NCBI RefSeq assembly: GCF_021401085.1
Contig: NZ_JACBFP010000001.1
Span: 248,001 to 312,000 of the forward strand
Direction: 5' to 3'
Length of the DNA stretch: 64,000 nt
Source: Chryseobacterium sp. R2A-55
Lineage (GTDB): Bacteria > Bacteroidota > Bacteroidia > Flavobacteriales > Weeksellaceae
Made by a program: the position numbers and the translations under genes. Positions 33,031-41,594 of this stretch are shown here, one piece after another. Numbering within the stretch: position 1 is the first letter of the stretch; each line of letters opens with the position of its first letter. The notes beneath the pieces were generated by a model. The model had not been told where the DNA came from and searched no databases. It saw only the letters and a list, made by a program, of their open reading frames with translations.

Positions 33031-34686
33031 CTATGCTTCACAGCTCGAACATGTCACAAAATTCACCATCATCTCCTTAGAAACTGAAGAACTTCTTTGG
33101 TAATACAACGTTTTCACGCCTTTCTTCCATGCCTCGATGTAGAGGTAATTCACATCTTTCACCGGCATCGTTGACGGAATCTGCAAGTTCAAACTTTGAG
33201 CCTGGTCAATGTATTGCTGTCTTTGTGCTGCCTGAGAAATAATCTCCATTGGCGAAATTTCCCTGAAAGTTTTGAACACCGCTTTTTCCTGCTCGGTCAG
33301 TTCATTCACATGCTGCACAGAACCGTGATTCAACATTATTGAACGCCATGTTTCCTCATTGTCGAGCCCTTTTTCTTCTAGCAATTTCGCCAAATATTTA
33401 TTCTTCCGCATGAAGTTTCCTTTTGCCAAACCTGCCTTATAATAATTTGATGCGAACGGCTCGATTCCCGGAGAAGTCTGGCCTAAAATTGCAGACGAAG
33501 AAGTAGTAGGCGCAATCGCCATCACTGTGGTGTTGCGCATTCCGTAACCTTTCATCAGTTCCGGTTCGCCATAGATATTCGCCAACTCCTGCGATGCCTG
33601 AATAGACTGTTCCTTAATTTGCCTGAAAGCACGCGCATTAAACTGAGTCGCCTCGAAACTTTCGAAAGGAATCATGTTTTTCTGCAAATAAGAATGGTAT
33701 CCCAAAACACCCAAACCAAGCGCTCTGTGTCGAAGCGCAAAATTTCTGGCTCCCTGCAGGTAATAGTTTCCTTCCGTTTTCTCGATGAATTCAGACAAAA
33801 CTGCATCCAGGAAGTAAATCGCCAATTTCACGGCATTGGTATCTTTCCATTCGTCATATAATTCCAGGTTCATCGAAGAAAGACAGCAGATAAAACTCTC
33901 CTCCGCCGAAGAGGGCAGCATGATTTCCGAACACAGATTACTCGCATTCACCATCATCCCGTTGTCCTTATAAACTTGCGGCTTGTTTCGGTTCACATTG
34001 TCCGTGAAGAAAATATACGGCAATCCTTTCTGTTGGCGGCTTTCCAAAACGCGTGCCCAGATTTTTCGTTTGTCCATATCGCCATCAATCATATCCTGCA
34101 TCCAGTAATCCGGAACACAAACTCCTGTAAACAGGTTCTGGATCGGACTTCCAATATCTTTAATTGACAAAAATTCCTCTATATCGCCGTGATCGATATC
34201 CAGATAAGCCGCAAACGCACCTCTGCGAACACCACCTTGCGAAACCACATCCATCGCGGTATCATACAGCTTCATAAACGAAACCGCACCCGAAGATTTT
34301 CCATTGTCAGTCACCGCCGTTCCACGATTTCTCAACTCGCCGAAATATCCGGAAGTTCCCCCACCGATTTTAGTCTGCATAATCACTTCGCCCAATTTGT
34401 GGGTAATTCCCTCGATATGGTCGGGAATATGCACATTGAAGCACGAAATAGGCAAACCACGTTGCGTTCCCATATTTGCCCAAACTGGCGACGAGAAAGA
34501 AATCCATCCCTTGGTAATCATCTCCTCGAAAGCCGGTTGCAGCTCTGGTTTGTACAATCGTTTCGCAGCGGCGGTCGTGATACGTTCAATCGCACCCTGC
34601 ACCGTTTCGCCTTTCAGCAGATAGCCGCGGTTGAGCATTTGCTCGCTCTCCTCGTTCAGCCACCAGATATTCGTATTTTCTTCCAT
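33031..34686 (-). CDS. nrdA: ribonucleoside-diphosphate reductase large subunit, class I
   Basis: 551 residues from the ATG at 34686. Catalytic subunit reducing ribonucleoside diphosphates. Motifs: PISCFNVHIPD (active-site Cys), GGGTSGYFGELRNRG, NASNLCSEIMLPSS with the radical cysteine, CCLSSMNLELYDEW, APTTSSSAILGQTSPGIEPF, and the shuttle cysteines CSSC at the very end. The protein starts directly with the ten-helix domain (NIWWLNEESEQMLNRGYLL) and lacks an N-terminal ATP-cone, so overall activity control by dATP through that domain is absent. Downstream of nrdB on the same strand, but separated by about 360 bp that include a repeat element. Confidence 0.95.
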   Translation of the reverse strand: MEENTNIWWLNEESEQMLNRGYLLKGETVQGAIERITTAAAKRLYKPELQPAFEEMITKGWISFSSPVWANMGTQRGLPISCFNVHIPDHIEGITHKLGEVIMQTKIGGGTSGYFGELRNRGTAVTDNGKSSGAVSFMKLYDTAMDVVSQGGVRRGAFAAYLDIDHGDIEEFLSIKDIGSPIQNLFTGVCVPDYWMQDMIDGDMDKRKIWARVLESRQQKGLPYIFFTDNVNRNKPQVYKDNGMMVNASNLCSEIMLPSSAEESFICCLSSMNLELYDEWKDTNAVKLAIYFLDAVLSEFIEKTEGNYYLQGARNFALRHRALGLGVLGYHSYLQKNMIPFESFEATQFNARAFRQIKEQSIQASQELANIYGEPELMKGYGMRNTTVMAIAPTTSSSAILGQTSPGIEPFASNYYKAGLAKGNFMRKNKYLAKLLEEKGLDNEETWRSIMLNHGSVQHVNELTEQEKAVFKTFREISPMEIISQAAQRQQYIDQAQSLNLQIPSTMPVKDVNYLYIEAWKKGVKTLYYQRSSSVSKEMMVNFVTCSSCEA

Positions 34687-34778
34687 TATTATATTTTTTT
34701 TTTCGAGAATGCTGCGAACAATCTCTTGAATTATTAATTTTTTCTTTTGGAGCAAGCAGGTTTTTGTTTTTTTTCACT

Positions 34779-34852
34779 ACCCGTCCCGCTTTCCGCTATA
34801 TCTTTTTTGTTTTTTCAAAACAAAAAAGGATGCCGCTGCAATCGGGGCTAAT
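34779..34852 (-). repeat. dispersed palindromic element, copy B
   Basis: Read on the minus strand: TAGCCCCGATTGCAGCGG, then CATCCTTTTTTGTTTTG, a short loop, CAAAAAAGATATAGCGG and AAAGCGGGACGGGT. It is the same element as copy A, in opposite orientation, and lies between nrdB and nrdA. Confidence 0.82.
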
Positions 34853-35046
34853 AAATTCTGTCGTTATTTTTCCGAAAGGTGACTGCTTGGATTTCGCACC
34901 TTCGGCGCTCAAGAAACTATTCTAAATTTCTGCCGACATTTCGCGTATTCAGCCCTTTTCCAAAATCGAAAAAAATTCATTCTGATTTCTATCGCTCTTC
35001 TGGGGATGAACAAATCGCGACTTGTCCCTACACCGAAATTGGCTCC
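34853..35046. other. rest of the nrdB-nrdA gap with a TCGCGA near-palindrome
   Basis: ACAAATCGCGACTTGT (35010-35025) differs by one pair from a perfect 16-bp palindrome and resembles the one inside the ABC-F gene at 57562. No gene or terminator is evident here. Confidence 0.5.
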
Positions 35047-36021
35047 TTAAAAAAGGTCGTTTTCCGTAATACTCTTGTCATGCTTGGTATAATCCACCGG
35101 TCTTTTTGCGAAGAAATCGTCCAGGGAATTGGCGAAAACCTCTTCTTCAAACCACATCATCGGTCGGTATTGTTCCGGCGTTACATTGTATCTCGTTTTC
35201 ATCCCGATTTTCTTCAAACTATCGTCAACGCGGTATTTCATGAAATTCAGCAAATCTTCCTTGGTGAAATTATCAATTTCTCCCAACTCGAAAATCCAAT
35301 CCAGGATTTCGCCTTCTACTTCAATGGAGTGATCCACCAAAGTATAGATATCTTCAATATCGGAATCGGTTAATAAATCCGGTTGTTCCTCGCGGATTTT
35401 ATTAATGAGGTAAATTCCGGCATTCGCATGGATTTGCTCGTCAACAGATGTCCAGGCGATGATATTGGAAACATTTTTCATGAATCCCTTAAACCTGGTG
35501 AACGACAAAATAATTGCAAACTGGGAAAACAGTGAAACGTTTTCAATCAGAATGCTGAACAATAAAAGTGCAGAAACATATTCTTTCGGAGTAGAGGAAT
35601 TGGCGTTTTTAAGAGCTTTTGACAGGAACTCAATCCTTTTCTTAATCGCTGGTGTTTCTACCAATCCGATAAATTCCTCATTATAGCCCAAAACTTCCAA
35701 TAGGCGGGAATACGCTTCGGAGTGACGGAACTCACATTCCGCGAAAGTCGCCCCCAAACCGTTGAGTTCAGGTTTAGGCATGTGGCTGTATAGGTTTCCC
35801 CAAAAAGTCTTCACACTAACTTCAATCTGGGCGATGGCTAAAAGTGCGTGTTTCACCGCGTTTTGTTCATGCGGCTCCATTTGCGATTTGAAATCCTGAA
35901 CATCCGCCGTGAAATCAATTTCGGAATGAACCCAAAACGATTTGTTGATGGCTTCCACAAATTGCAGAACTTCAGGATATTCGAACGGTTTGTAACTCAC
36001 CCTTTTGTCAAAAATTCCCAT
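35047..36021 (-). CDS. nrdB: ribonucleoside-diphosphate reductase small subunit, class I
   Basis: 324 residues from the ATG at 36021 (an in-frame TTG at 36039 is not needed). Radical-generating subunit. The di-iron and radical residues are all seen: ECEFRHSEAY (Glu, His+3, radical Tyr+4), the Glu in LIENVSLFSQF, and DEQIHANAG (Glu and His). A typical Tyr-radical subunit, not one of the metal-free variants. The C-terminal tail (ITENDLF) would dock into NrdA. Upstream lie two consensus DnaA boxes. Confidence 0.95.
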   Translation of the reverse strand: MGIFDKRVSYKPFEYPEVLQFVEAINKSFWVHSEIDFTADVQDFKSQMEPHEQNAVKHALLAIAQIEVSVKTFWGNLYSHMPKPELNGLGATFAECEFRHSEAYSRLLEVLGYNEEFIGLVETPAIKKRIEFLSKALKNANSSTPKEYVSALLLFSILIENVSLFSQFAIILSFTRFKGFMKNVSNIIAWTSVDEQIHANAGIYLINKIREEQPDLLTDSDIEDIYTLVDHSIEVEGEILDWIFELGEIDNFTKEDLLNFMKYRVDDSLKKIGMKTRYNVTPEQYRPMMWFEEEVFANSLDDFFAKRPVDYTKHDKSITENDLF

Positions 36022-36054
36022 AATCAAATGTTTTTTCAAGTTAATGTTTGATAT

Positions 36055-36231
36055 TGTGGATAAATCGAAATAAAAACTATATCAATGATTGTCAATCCCT
36101 TAAGATAAAAATTATCCACAAGTCCCTGAAATGTATTCCAGAGGCGTAAGTGACAAAAATAGAAAATGAAAGGCGATAAAAAAAGTAGCCAACATTAAAT
36201 CTCTGAATTTGAATGGTAAAAGTTTTCCACA
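36055..36231. promoter_or_regulatory. DnaA boxes upstream of nrdB
   Basis: TGTGGATAA at 36055-36063 and TTATCCACA at 36112-36120 are perfect DnaA boxes in opposite orientations, 48 bp apart. TTTTCCACA at 36223-36231 is one mismatch off. They lie 34-210 bp upstream of the nrdB start in an AT-rich region of 409 bp that also separates it from the divergent ABC gene. DnaA regulation of nrd genes is known in Escherichia coli; here it is an inference. Confidence 0.6.
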
Positions 36232-36430
36232 GTCACACAGACATTGCTCCCTCATTAACTTTGTTGAAATAAGAAACAATTTTTTACCATTTTTAGCCAT
36301 TATACGACTAAACAATAAGCAAATAATCATTTATTAATAGTAATTACGAATTAAACAAATAGATTTAATTCAAAAATTTTGTAACATTCAAAAAGAAAAA
36401 TGGACTAATCCCGAAATCACTTTTCCACTC

Positions 36431-37123
36431 ATGTTAGCAATCAAAGAACTTCATAAATCTTACGATACCGGAAAAAGCAAACTCCATGTTTTGAAAGGAA
36501 TCAACCTGGAAATTAACGAGGGCGAGTTTGTCTCCATCATGGGAAGTTCTGGCTCCGGAAAGTCCACTTTGCTGAACATCATTGGAATTTTAGATGAGAA
36601 AGATTCGGGAACTTATGAACTTGACGGAATTCCGATTGAACATCTTTCCGAGGTAAAAGCCGCAGAATACCGAAGTAGATTCTTGGGCTTTATTTTTCAA
36701 TCCTTCAACCTAATCGGTTATAAAACAGCTTTGGAAAACGTGGCGCTTCCACTCTATTATCAAAATATTTCCAGAAGGGAGCGAAATGAAAAAGCTATGG
36801 AATACCTGGAGAAAGTTGGTTTAAAGGATTGGGCAAATCATTTACCCAGCGAGCTTTCCGGCGGACAGAAGCAAAGAGTTGCGATTGCAAGAGCATTGAT
36901 TACCAACCCCAAAGTAATCCTTGCCGATGAACCAACCGGCGCGCTGGACTCAAAAACAACTTATGACATTATGAAACTTCTCCAAGAAATCAACCGCGAA
37001 GGGAAAACCATCATCGTGGTAACGCACGAACCGGATGTGGCCGCAGAAACGAAAAGAAACGTGGTGCTGAAAGATGGAATCATTGAAAGCGATGAGTTCA
37101 TTACGCAAAGAGTATTAAAATGA
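36431..37123 (+). CDS. ABC transporter ATP-binding protein, MacB/LolD-like
   Basis: 230 residues. Walker [10 protein letters not shown] (38-46), Q-loop [10 protein letters not shown], signature LSGGQKQR (about 140), Walker [13 protein letters not shown], switch His VVTHEPD. The sequence is typical of the MacB/LolD/FtsE subfamily that works with MacB-like permeases. It starts an operon that continues, after a 540-bp stretch holding a pseudogene, with two MacB-type permeases and a HlyD-type adaptor. Here the ATPase is separate from the permeases, unlike Escherichia coli MacB. Confidence 0.92.
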   Translation: MLAIKELHKSYDTGKSKLHVLKGINLEINEGEFVSIMGSSGSGKSTLLNIIGILDEKDSGTYELDGIPIEHLSEVKAAEYRSRFLGFIFQSFNLIGYKTALENVALPLYYQNISRRERNEKAMEYLEKVGLKDWANHLPSELSGGQKQRVAIARALITNPKVILADEPTGALDSKTTYDIMKLLQEINREGKTIIVVTHEPDVAAETKRNVVLKDGIIESDEFITQRVLK

Positions 37124-37200
37124 ATTGACTGCGCTGTGAATATTCCTACGGAAGTCAATTTCTAAAGAGTGAATTTTTAATAGCCATAAAATTTTATCGT

Positions 37201-37542
37201 ATGTTTTTGAATTTAAACCATTACAATCTAGATATTTACAAGACAGCATGAGAATTACGTATTGATACCTATAACGTAATGAGACAAATTCCAGATTCGG
37301 ACGGATTTAACCTGATTGAACAAATGAGAAGAGCATCGACTTCCGTTGTTTTGAACATTTCTGAAGGTTCGTCCCGTAAATCACAAACTGAAAGGAATCG
37401 ATACGATGAAATGGCAAGAGGTTCAGTCATCGAAATAGATTCTTGTTGTGACATCATCGGTGAAGAAAGTTTTGTAGCGATTGAAAATTTAGAAGAACTT
37501 GGAAAGAAAATAAAAAAACCTTCATTTTATGGAGTAATTTAA
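37201..37542 (+). pseudogene. four-helix-bundle (23S rRNA IVP-like) protein with in-frame stop
   Basis: From the ATG at 37201 the frame reads MFLNLNHYNLDIYKTA, then TGA (37249-37251), then ELRIDTYNVMRQIPDSDGFNLIEQMRRASTSVVLNISEGSSRKSQTERNRYDEMARGSVIEIDSCCDII. The order 'IYK.A.ELR..Y......P...GF.L..QMRRAS.S...NI.EGS.RKS' is the four-helix-bundle/S23 family. Removing the stop gives about 113 residues, near the full family length. The TGA replaces the position usually occupied by Arg, so one base change (CGA to TGA) would explain it. A shorter protein from the ATG at 37279 is possible but would lack the first helix. Confidence 0.75.
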
Positions 37543-37557
37543 TGAACAGTAAATAAA

Positions 37558-37627
37558 AATTCACTCGAAGAAATTCACAGCAAAGCGAAATCGCAGATTC
37601 GACGAAGCGAATTCACTCGAAGAAATT
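37558..37627. repeat. 18-bp direct repeat, part of sequence flanking the IVP pseudogene
   Basis: AATTCACTCGAAGAAATT occurs at 37558-37575 and again at 37610-37627. On the minus strand the stretch GCTGTGAATTTC ... GAGTGAATTTTTA also matches, in inverted orientation, GCTGTGAATATTC ... GAGTGAATTTTTA at 37133-37179 on the other side of the pseudogene. Confidence 0.65.
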
Positions 37628-37667
37628 AACAAAATATTAGAAATCAATCATCAACTTTCGTTTTAAA

Positions 37668-38897
37668 ATGTTTGACCTAGACCGTTGGCAAGAAATATTC
37701 AGTTCCATCCGCAGTAACGTATTGCGGACAATACTTTCGGGCTTCACTGTGGCATTGGGTCTTTATATTTTCATCGTGCTTTTTGGAATTGGAAACGGAT
37801 TGCAAAATGCCTTTCAGGAAGGATTTACAAGAGATGCCCAGAACCTGATCAGTATTTCAACCGGAAAAACCACGATCGCTTACGGCGGTTTACAGTCGGA
37901 CCGACAAGTCATCCTGAACAATAAAGATTACGACGCCATCATCAATTCTGACCCGAAAAAAGTTCAGTTTTCCACACCAAGATACTCCACCAATCTGATG
38001 GTGAAATACGGCAAAGAAAGCGGAACTTATCAAATCAGCGGAGCCAATCAGGATGAAGTAATCATCGAAAACAGAAAACTGCTGAACGGCCGGTTTATTT
38101 CGCCGGGAGACATTGAACGGAAGCAAAATGTGGCCGTAATCGGAAGGATGGTTCAAAGGGATTTGATTAAGAATGGCGATCCTGTAGGTAAAGATCTGGA
38201 TATTAATGGCAGCATATTCAAAGTGATTGGAGTATTCTCTGATGACGGCGGTGATTGGGATGAGCGAATGATCAGTGTGCCGATTTCCACCTTGCAGCAA
38301 ATGAAAAAAAGTTCGGATACCGTGAGTACTGTTTTTATTGCCTATGCTGAGAACCTGAAACCGGAAGACGCCATCAAATATGGCGACCAACTGAAAAAGG
38401 AAATCAAGGCCCGTAAAAAAGTCTCGCCAGACGACGAAAATGCAGTTTATGTAAACAACCGCGCCGAAGGACTTAAAGACTCGTTCCTTTTTCTCTTCGT
38501 CATCACGATGATCGTGGGCTTTATCGGATTGGGAACTCTTTTGGCCGGTATTATCGGCATCAGTAACATTATGGTTTACATTGTGAAAGAAAGGACACAG
38601 GAAATAGGAGTCCGAAAAGCAATTGGCGCAAAACCCAAAAGCATCGTCGCTCTGATCATGCAGGAAAGTATCGTCATTACCGTAATTTCTGGGTTAATCG
38701 GTGTTGGATTAGGCGTTTTGAGTCTTTCCTTAATCGGCGACCGTTTAGAGCCTTATTTCATCAAAAATCCTAGTGTTGGATGGGGGCTGATTATCGCGGC
38801 ATTCTTTAGTTTGGTAATTTCTGGACTGATTGCGGGATTTGTTCCTGCTTATAGAGCAAGCAAAATTAAACCTATTGAGGCGCTGCGAGCTGAGTAA
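37668..38897 (+). CDS. MacB-like ABC permease, first of two
   Basis: 409 residues. N-terminal TM helix (about 20-45, LRTILSGFTVALGLYIFIVLFGIG), a large MacB-type periplasmic domain (about 46-280), then three TM helices in the C-terminal FtsX domain (FVITMIVGFIGLGTLLAGIIGI, ESIVITVISGLIGVGLGVLSLSLI, GWGLIIAAFFSLVISGLIAGFVPAYRASKIKPIEALRAE). The segment VKERTQEIGVRKAIGAKPKSIVALIMQESI is the coupling helix. Pairs with the similar gene downstream to form a heterodimeric permease. Confidence 0.92.
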   Translation: MFDLDRWQEIFSSIRSNVLRTILSGFTVALGLYIFIVLFGIGNGLQNAFQEGFTRDAQNLISISTGKTTIAYGGLQSDRQVILNNKDYDAIINSDPKKVQFSTPRYSTNLMVKYGKESGTYQISGANQDEVIIENRKLLNGRFISPGDIERKQNVAVIGRMVQRDLIKNGDPVGKDLDINGSIFKVIGVFSDDGGDWDERMISVPISTLQQMKKSSDTVSTVFIAYAENLKPEDAIKYGDQLKKEIKARKKVSPDDENAVYVNNRAEGLKDSFLFLFVITMIVGFIGLGTLLAGIIGISNIMVYIVKERTQEIGVRKAIGAKPKSIVALIMQESIVITVISGLIGVGLGVLSLSLIGDRLEPYFIKNPSVGWGLIIAAFFSLVISGLIAGFVPAYRASKIKPIEALRAE

Positions 38898-38918
38898 TCA
38901 AATAATAAATTTAAGTTT

Positions 38919-38946
38919 TAAACTTCAAACCTTAAACTTCAAACTG
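38919..38946 (+). repeat. heptamer tract YAAACYT x4 before second permease
   Basis: TAAACTT, CAAACCT, TAAACTT, CAAACTG end 8 bp before the GTG start at 38955. Same unit and spacing as the tract at 12851. Confidence 0.75.
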
Positions 38947-38954
38947 GATAAAAC

Positions 38955-40223
38955 GTGAACATCATCTTTAAAATAGACACCTGGCAGGAAATTTATCATT
39001 CTTTACGGAATAATAAACTCCGCACTTTCCTCACCATGATTGGTGTAGGTTGGGGAATGTTCCTGTTTGTGAGTTTGCTCGGTGCGGCGAAAGGAATGGA
39101 AAACGGGTTTGATAAACTGTTTTCAGGTTTTGCCACGAATTCGATTTTTATGTGGGCGCAAAATACTTCAATTCCTTATGACGGTTTCCCGAAAGGCAGA
39201 AAGACGGAGATAAGACTTTCAGATATTGATTTATTGAAAAAGAAAGTTCCGGAGATCGACTATATTTCACCACAAAATTCAAGAGGGAATTTCGGAAGTC
39301 CACCCGAACAAATGACCAGAAACGGAAAAACCGCTTCTTACAGTTTGACCGGGGATTATCCTATTGGCAATAAGATTTCCGAAAAAAAACTGATTTATGG
39401 AAGATATTTGAATGATGCAGACATCAGCGGAAACAAAAATGTTGCAGTAATTGGCGAAGAGGTTTATAAAAACTTTTTTAACGCCAAACTCAATGAAAAC
39501 CCAATCGGAAAATCATTTAACATCAAAGGGATTTTTTTCAATGTAATCGGCGTTTTCAAAGTTCCCCGTGGAGGTGGAATGAACAATGACAAAACGGTTT
39601 TCATCCCGCTTTCAACATATACCAAAATGTACAATGACGGTGATAAAGTTGGATTCTTCGCCATCGTGAGTAAACCAGATGCGGATTTGAATATTGTGGA
39701 AAATGAAGCAAAATCCACGCTCAAAGAAAAATACCGGATTTCGCCGGATGACACCAATGCTTATGGAAGTTTCAACCTTGGTAAGGAATTCAAAAAACTC
39801 ACCGGCTTTCTCACCGGGATGCAACTTTTGACCATCATCGTGGGAACTTTGACCATTTTGGCAGGAGTCATCGCGATTTCAAACATCCTTTTGATCACCG
39901 TAAAAGAAAGAACCAAAGAAATTGGAATCCGACGCGCATTAGGCGCAAAACCGTCTGAAGTGAGAAACCAAATTTTGCTGGAAAGCGTTGTCATCACGCT
40001 GACTTCGGGAATTTTAGGATTTATTTTTGGGATATTATTGTTAATGTTCATCAACTTTTTGACGAAAGATCAAGACAAATTCCCATTCTACAATCCCACA
40101 GTGGATTATGGACAGGTTTTCGGAGCAATGGCGATCATGGTGGTTTTAGGTTTGGTCATCGGAATGATTCCGGCGCAAAGAGCGGTAAAAATCAGACCGA
40201 TCGAGGCGCTGCGTTCTGAGTGA
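38955..40223 (+). CDS. MacB-like ABC permease, second of two
   Basis: 422 residues. The start codon is GTG at 38955 (GTGAACATC), which keeps the N-terminal helix; no ATG nearby fits. Layout as in its neighbour: TM near residues 20-45 (LRTFLTMIGVGWGMFLFVSLLGAA), periplasmic domain, then QLLTIIVGTLTILAGVIAISNILLITVKERTKEIGIRRALGAKPSEVRNQILLESVVITLTSGILGFIFG and the closing GMIPAQRAVKIRPIEALRSE. The two permeases clearly arose by duplication. Part of the ATPase-permease-permease-adaptor operon. Confidence 0.92.
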   Translation: MNIIFKIDTWQEIYHSLRNNKLRTFLTMIGVGWGMFLFVSLLGAAKGMENGFDKLFSGFATNSIFMWAQNTSIPYDGFPKGRKTEIRLSDIDLLKKKVPEIDYISPQNSRGNFGSPPEQMTRNGKTASYSLTGDYPIGNKISEKKLIYGRYLNDADISGNKNVAVIGEEVYKNFFNAKLNENPIGKSFNIKGIFFNVIGVFKVPRGGGMNNDKTVFIPLSTYTKMYNDGDKVGFFAIVSKPDADLNIVENEAKSTLKEKYRISPDDTNAYGSFNLGKEFKKLTGFLTGMQLLTIIVGTLTILAGVIAISNILLITVKERTKEIGIRRALGAKPSEVRNQILLESVVITLTSGILGFIFGILLLMFINFLTKDQDKFPFYNPTVDYGQVFGAMAIMVVLGLVIGMIPAQRAVKIRPIEALRSE

Positions 40224-40295
40224 TGTCTCAGAGCAAATCGCTGCACTGTGAATTGAGCTTCGCTAGTGAAATTTTCCCACACAGCAACTTGAACC

Positions 40296-40330
40296 AAAAC
40301 TTCAAACTTTAAACTTTAAACCTCAAACAA
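40296..40330 (+). repeat. heptamer tract YAAACYT x5 before the HlyD gene
   Basis: AAAACTT, CAAACTT, TAAACTT, TAAACCT, CAAACAA end 11 bp before the ATG at 40342. The bases ahead of it (40235-40275) carry CTGTGAATT and AGTGAAATTTT, related to the sequences around the IVP pseudogene. Confidence 0.75.
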
Positions 40331-40341
40331 AAGATAGATTT

Positions 40342-41535
40342 ATGAAAAAGAAATTCACCTGGAAAAAAGCACTTTACATCTTTCTCGGATTGATTTTTGC
40401 GCTTGGTTTAATTTCGGGAATCAGCTATTTGATTTCGTCAAATTCCAAGAAATCAGATGCTTTCCTGACCAAAAAACCGGAAATCAAAAACATGGACGAT
40501 AAAGTGATGGCTACAGGAAAAATCGTTCCCCGCGAAGAAATTGAAATCAAACCAAACATGTCTGGAATCATTGACAAAGTCTTGGTAAAAGAGGGTGATC
40601 ACGTTTCTGTGGGGCAATTGGTGGCCACTCTCCGGATTGTTCCAAGTGTTCAAAATGTGAACGCTGCACAGCAAGAAATCCAAAATGCCACTTTGCAGAT
40701 CAGCAATGCAAAAATCGGTGTGGACAACCAGCAGAAGCAGTTCGCCATGCAGCAAAGACTTTTTAACCAGGGGGTAATCTCCAGACAGGAATTTCTTTCC
40801 GCACAGCAGCAACTGAATTCATCACAACAAATCCTGCGAAATGCCGAACAGCAACTGAGAACAGCGCAAAAAAATCTGCAAATCGCAAGAACCGGCGCAA
40901 CTCCAGAACTCGCAAATTTGGCCACCACACAAATTCGTTCGAAAGCAAACGGAACCGTTTTGGATGTTCCCGTCAAAGTGGGAAGTCAGGTCATAGAAGC
41001 AAACTCCTTCAACTCTGGAACCACCATTTGCTCCATTGCAGATCTGAATTCCCTTATTTTCCAGGGAACGATAGACGAGGCGCAAGCGGGAAAACTGAAG
41101 GAAGGAATGAACATGAACATGATCATCGGTGCATTGCAAAATAAAACTTTTCCGGGTCGCGTGACCATGATCGCGCCAAAAGGCAAAGAAGAAAGCGGCA
41201 CCATAAAATTCCCAATTGAAGGCGATGTATTCAACAAAACTGATGAATACATCCGTGCCGGATTTTCCGCAAATGGCGAAATCATCTTAAGTTCACAGAA
41301 AAATGCGATGCTTCTGGACGAATCCCTGATTCAATATGAAAAAGTAAACGGAAAAGATGTTCCTTTCGTGGAAGTGAAGCAAGGAGACGGCTCCTTTAAA
41401 AAGGTCTATGTGAAACTCGGTGCGAGTGACGGAATCAATGTTCAGATTCTCTCCGGACTCACCAAAGATTCCGAAGTAAAAGTGTGGAACCCAAGTGATA
41501 AAGACAAAGAAGCCTTAAAAGAAAAGAAAAAATAA
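40342..41535 (+). CDS. HlyD/MacA-type periplasmic adaptor
   Basis: 397 residues. N-terminal TM anchor (about 10-30, ALYIFLGLIFALGLISGISYLI), a lipoyl-like half (MATGKIVPREEIEIKPNMSGIIDKVLVKEGDHVSVGQLVATL), a long Gln-rich coiled-coil hairpin (about 110-185, NAAQQEIQNATLQISNAK ... NSSQQILRNAEQQLRTAQKNL), the second lipoyl half (IRSKANGTVLDVPVKVGSQV) and a barrel domain. It should link the two permeases to an outer-membrane TolC-like channel; no such gene is next to it. Substrate unknown. Confidence 0.9.
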   Translation: MKKKFTWKKALYIFLGLIFALGLISGISYLISSNSKKSDAFLTKKPEIKNMDDKVMATGKIVPREEIEIKPNMSGIIDKVLVKEGDHVSVGQLVATLRIVPSVQNVNAAQQEIQNATLQISNAKIGVDNQQKQFAMQQRLFNQGVISRQEFLSAQQQLNSSQQILRNAEQQLRTAQKNLQIARTGATPELANLATTQIRSKANGTVLDVPVKVGSQVIEANSFNSGTTICSIADLNSLIFQGTIDEAQAGKLKEGMNMNMIIGALQNKTFPGRVTMIAPKGKEESGTIKFPIEGDVFNKTDEYIRAGFSANGEIILSSQKNAMLLDESLIQYEKVNGKDVPFVEVKQGDGSFKKVYVKLGASDGINVQILSGLTKDSEVKVWNPSDKDKEALKEKKK

Positions 41536-41565
41536 AGACCATTTAAATTTTTTCGCTGAATGAAC

Positions 41566-41594
41566 AAATCCCGGATTATTTTCGGGATTTTCAT
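41566..41594. terminator. bidirectional terminator between convergent genes
   Basis: AAATCCCG (41566-41573) and CGGGATTT (41583-41590) form a perfect 8-bp stem with a 9-base AT-rich loop. Confidence 0.75.

Noticed and set aside
34189-34737. Open frames antisense to nrdA
   Set aside because: The opposite strand is a fully conserved NrdA; no protein family matches the antisense frames.
35047-36021. Metal-free or unusual NrdB (class Ie-like)
   Set aside because: All visible Glu and His ligands and the radical Tyr are in place.
36022-36430. Chromosomal origin at the DnaA boxes
   Set aside because: Only two perfect boxes, no box cluster or dnaA/dnaN genes, and no clear switch of coding strand around it.
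37249-37251. Programmed readthrough or selenocysteine at the in-frame TGA
   Set aside because: No structure characteristic of recoding follows, and the family has Arg rather than Cys there; a mutation is simpler.
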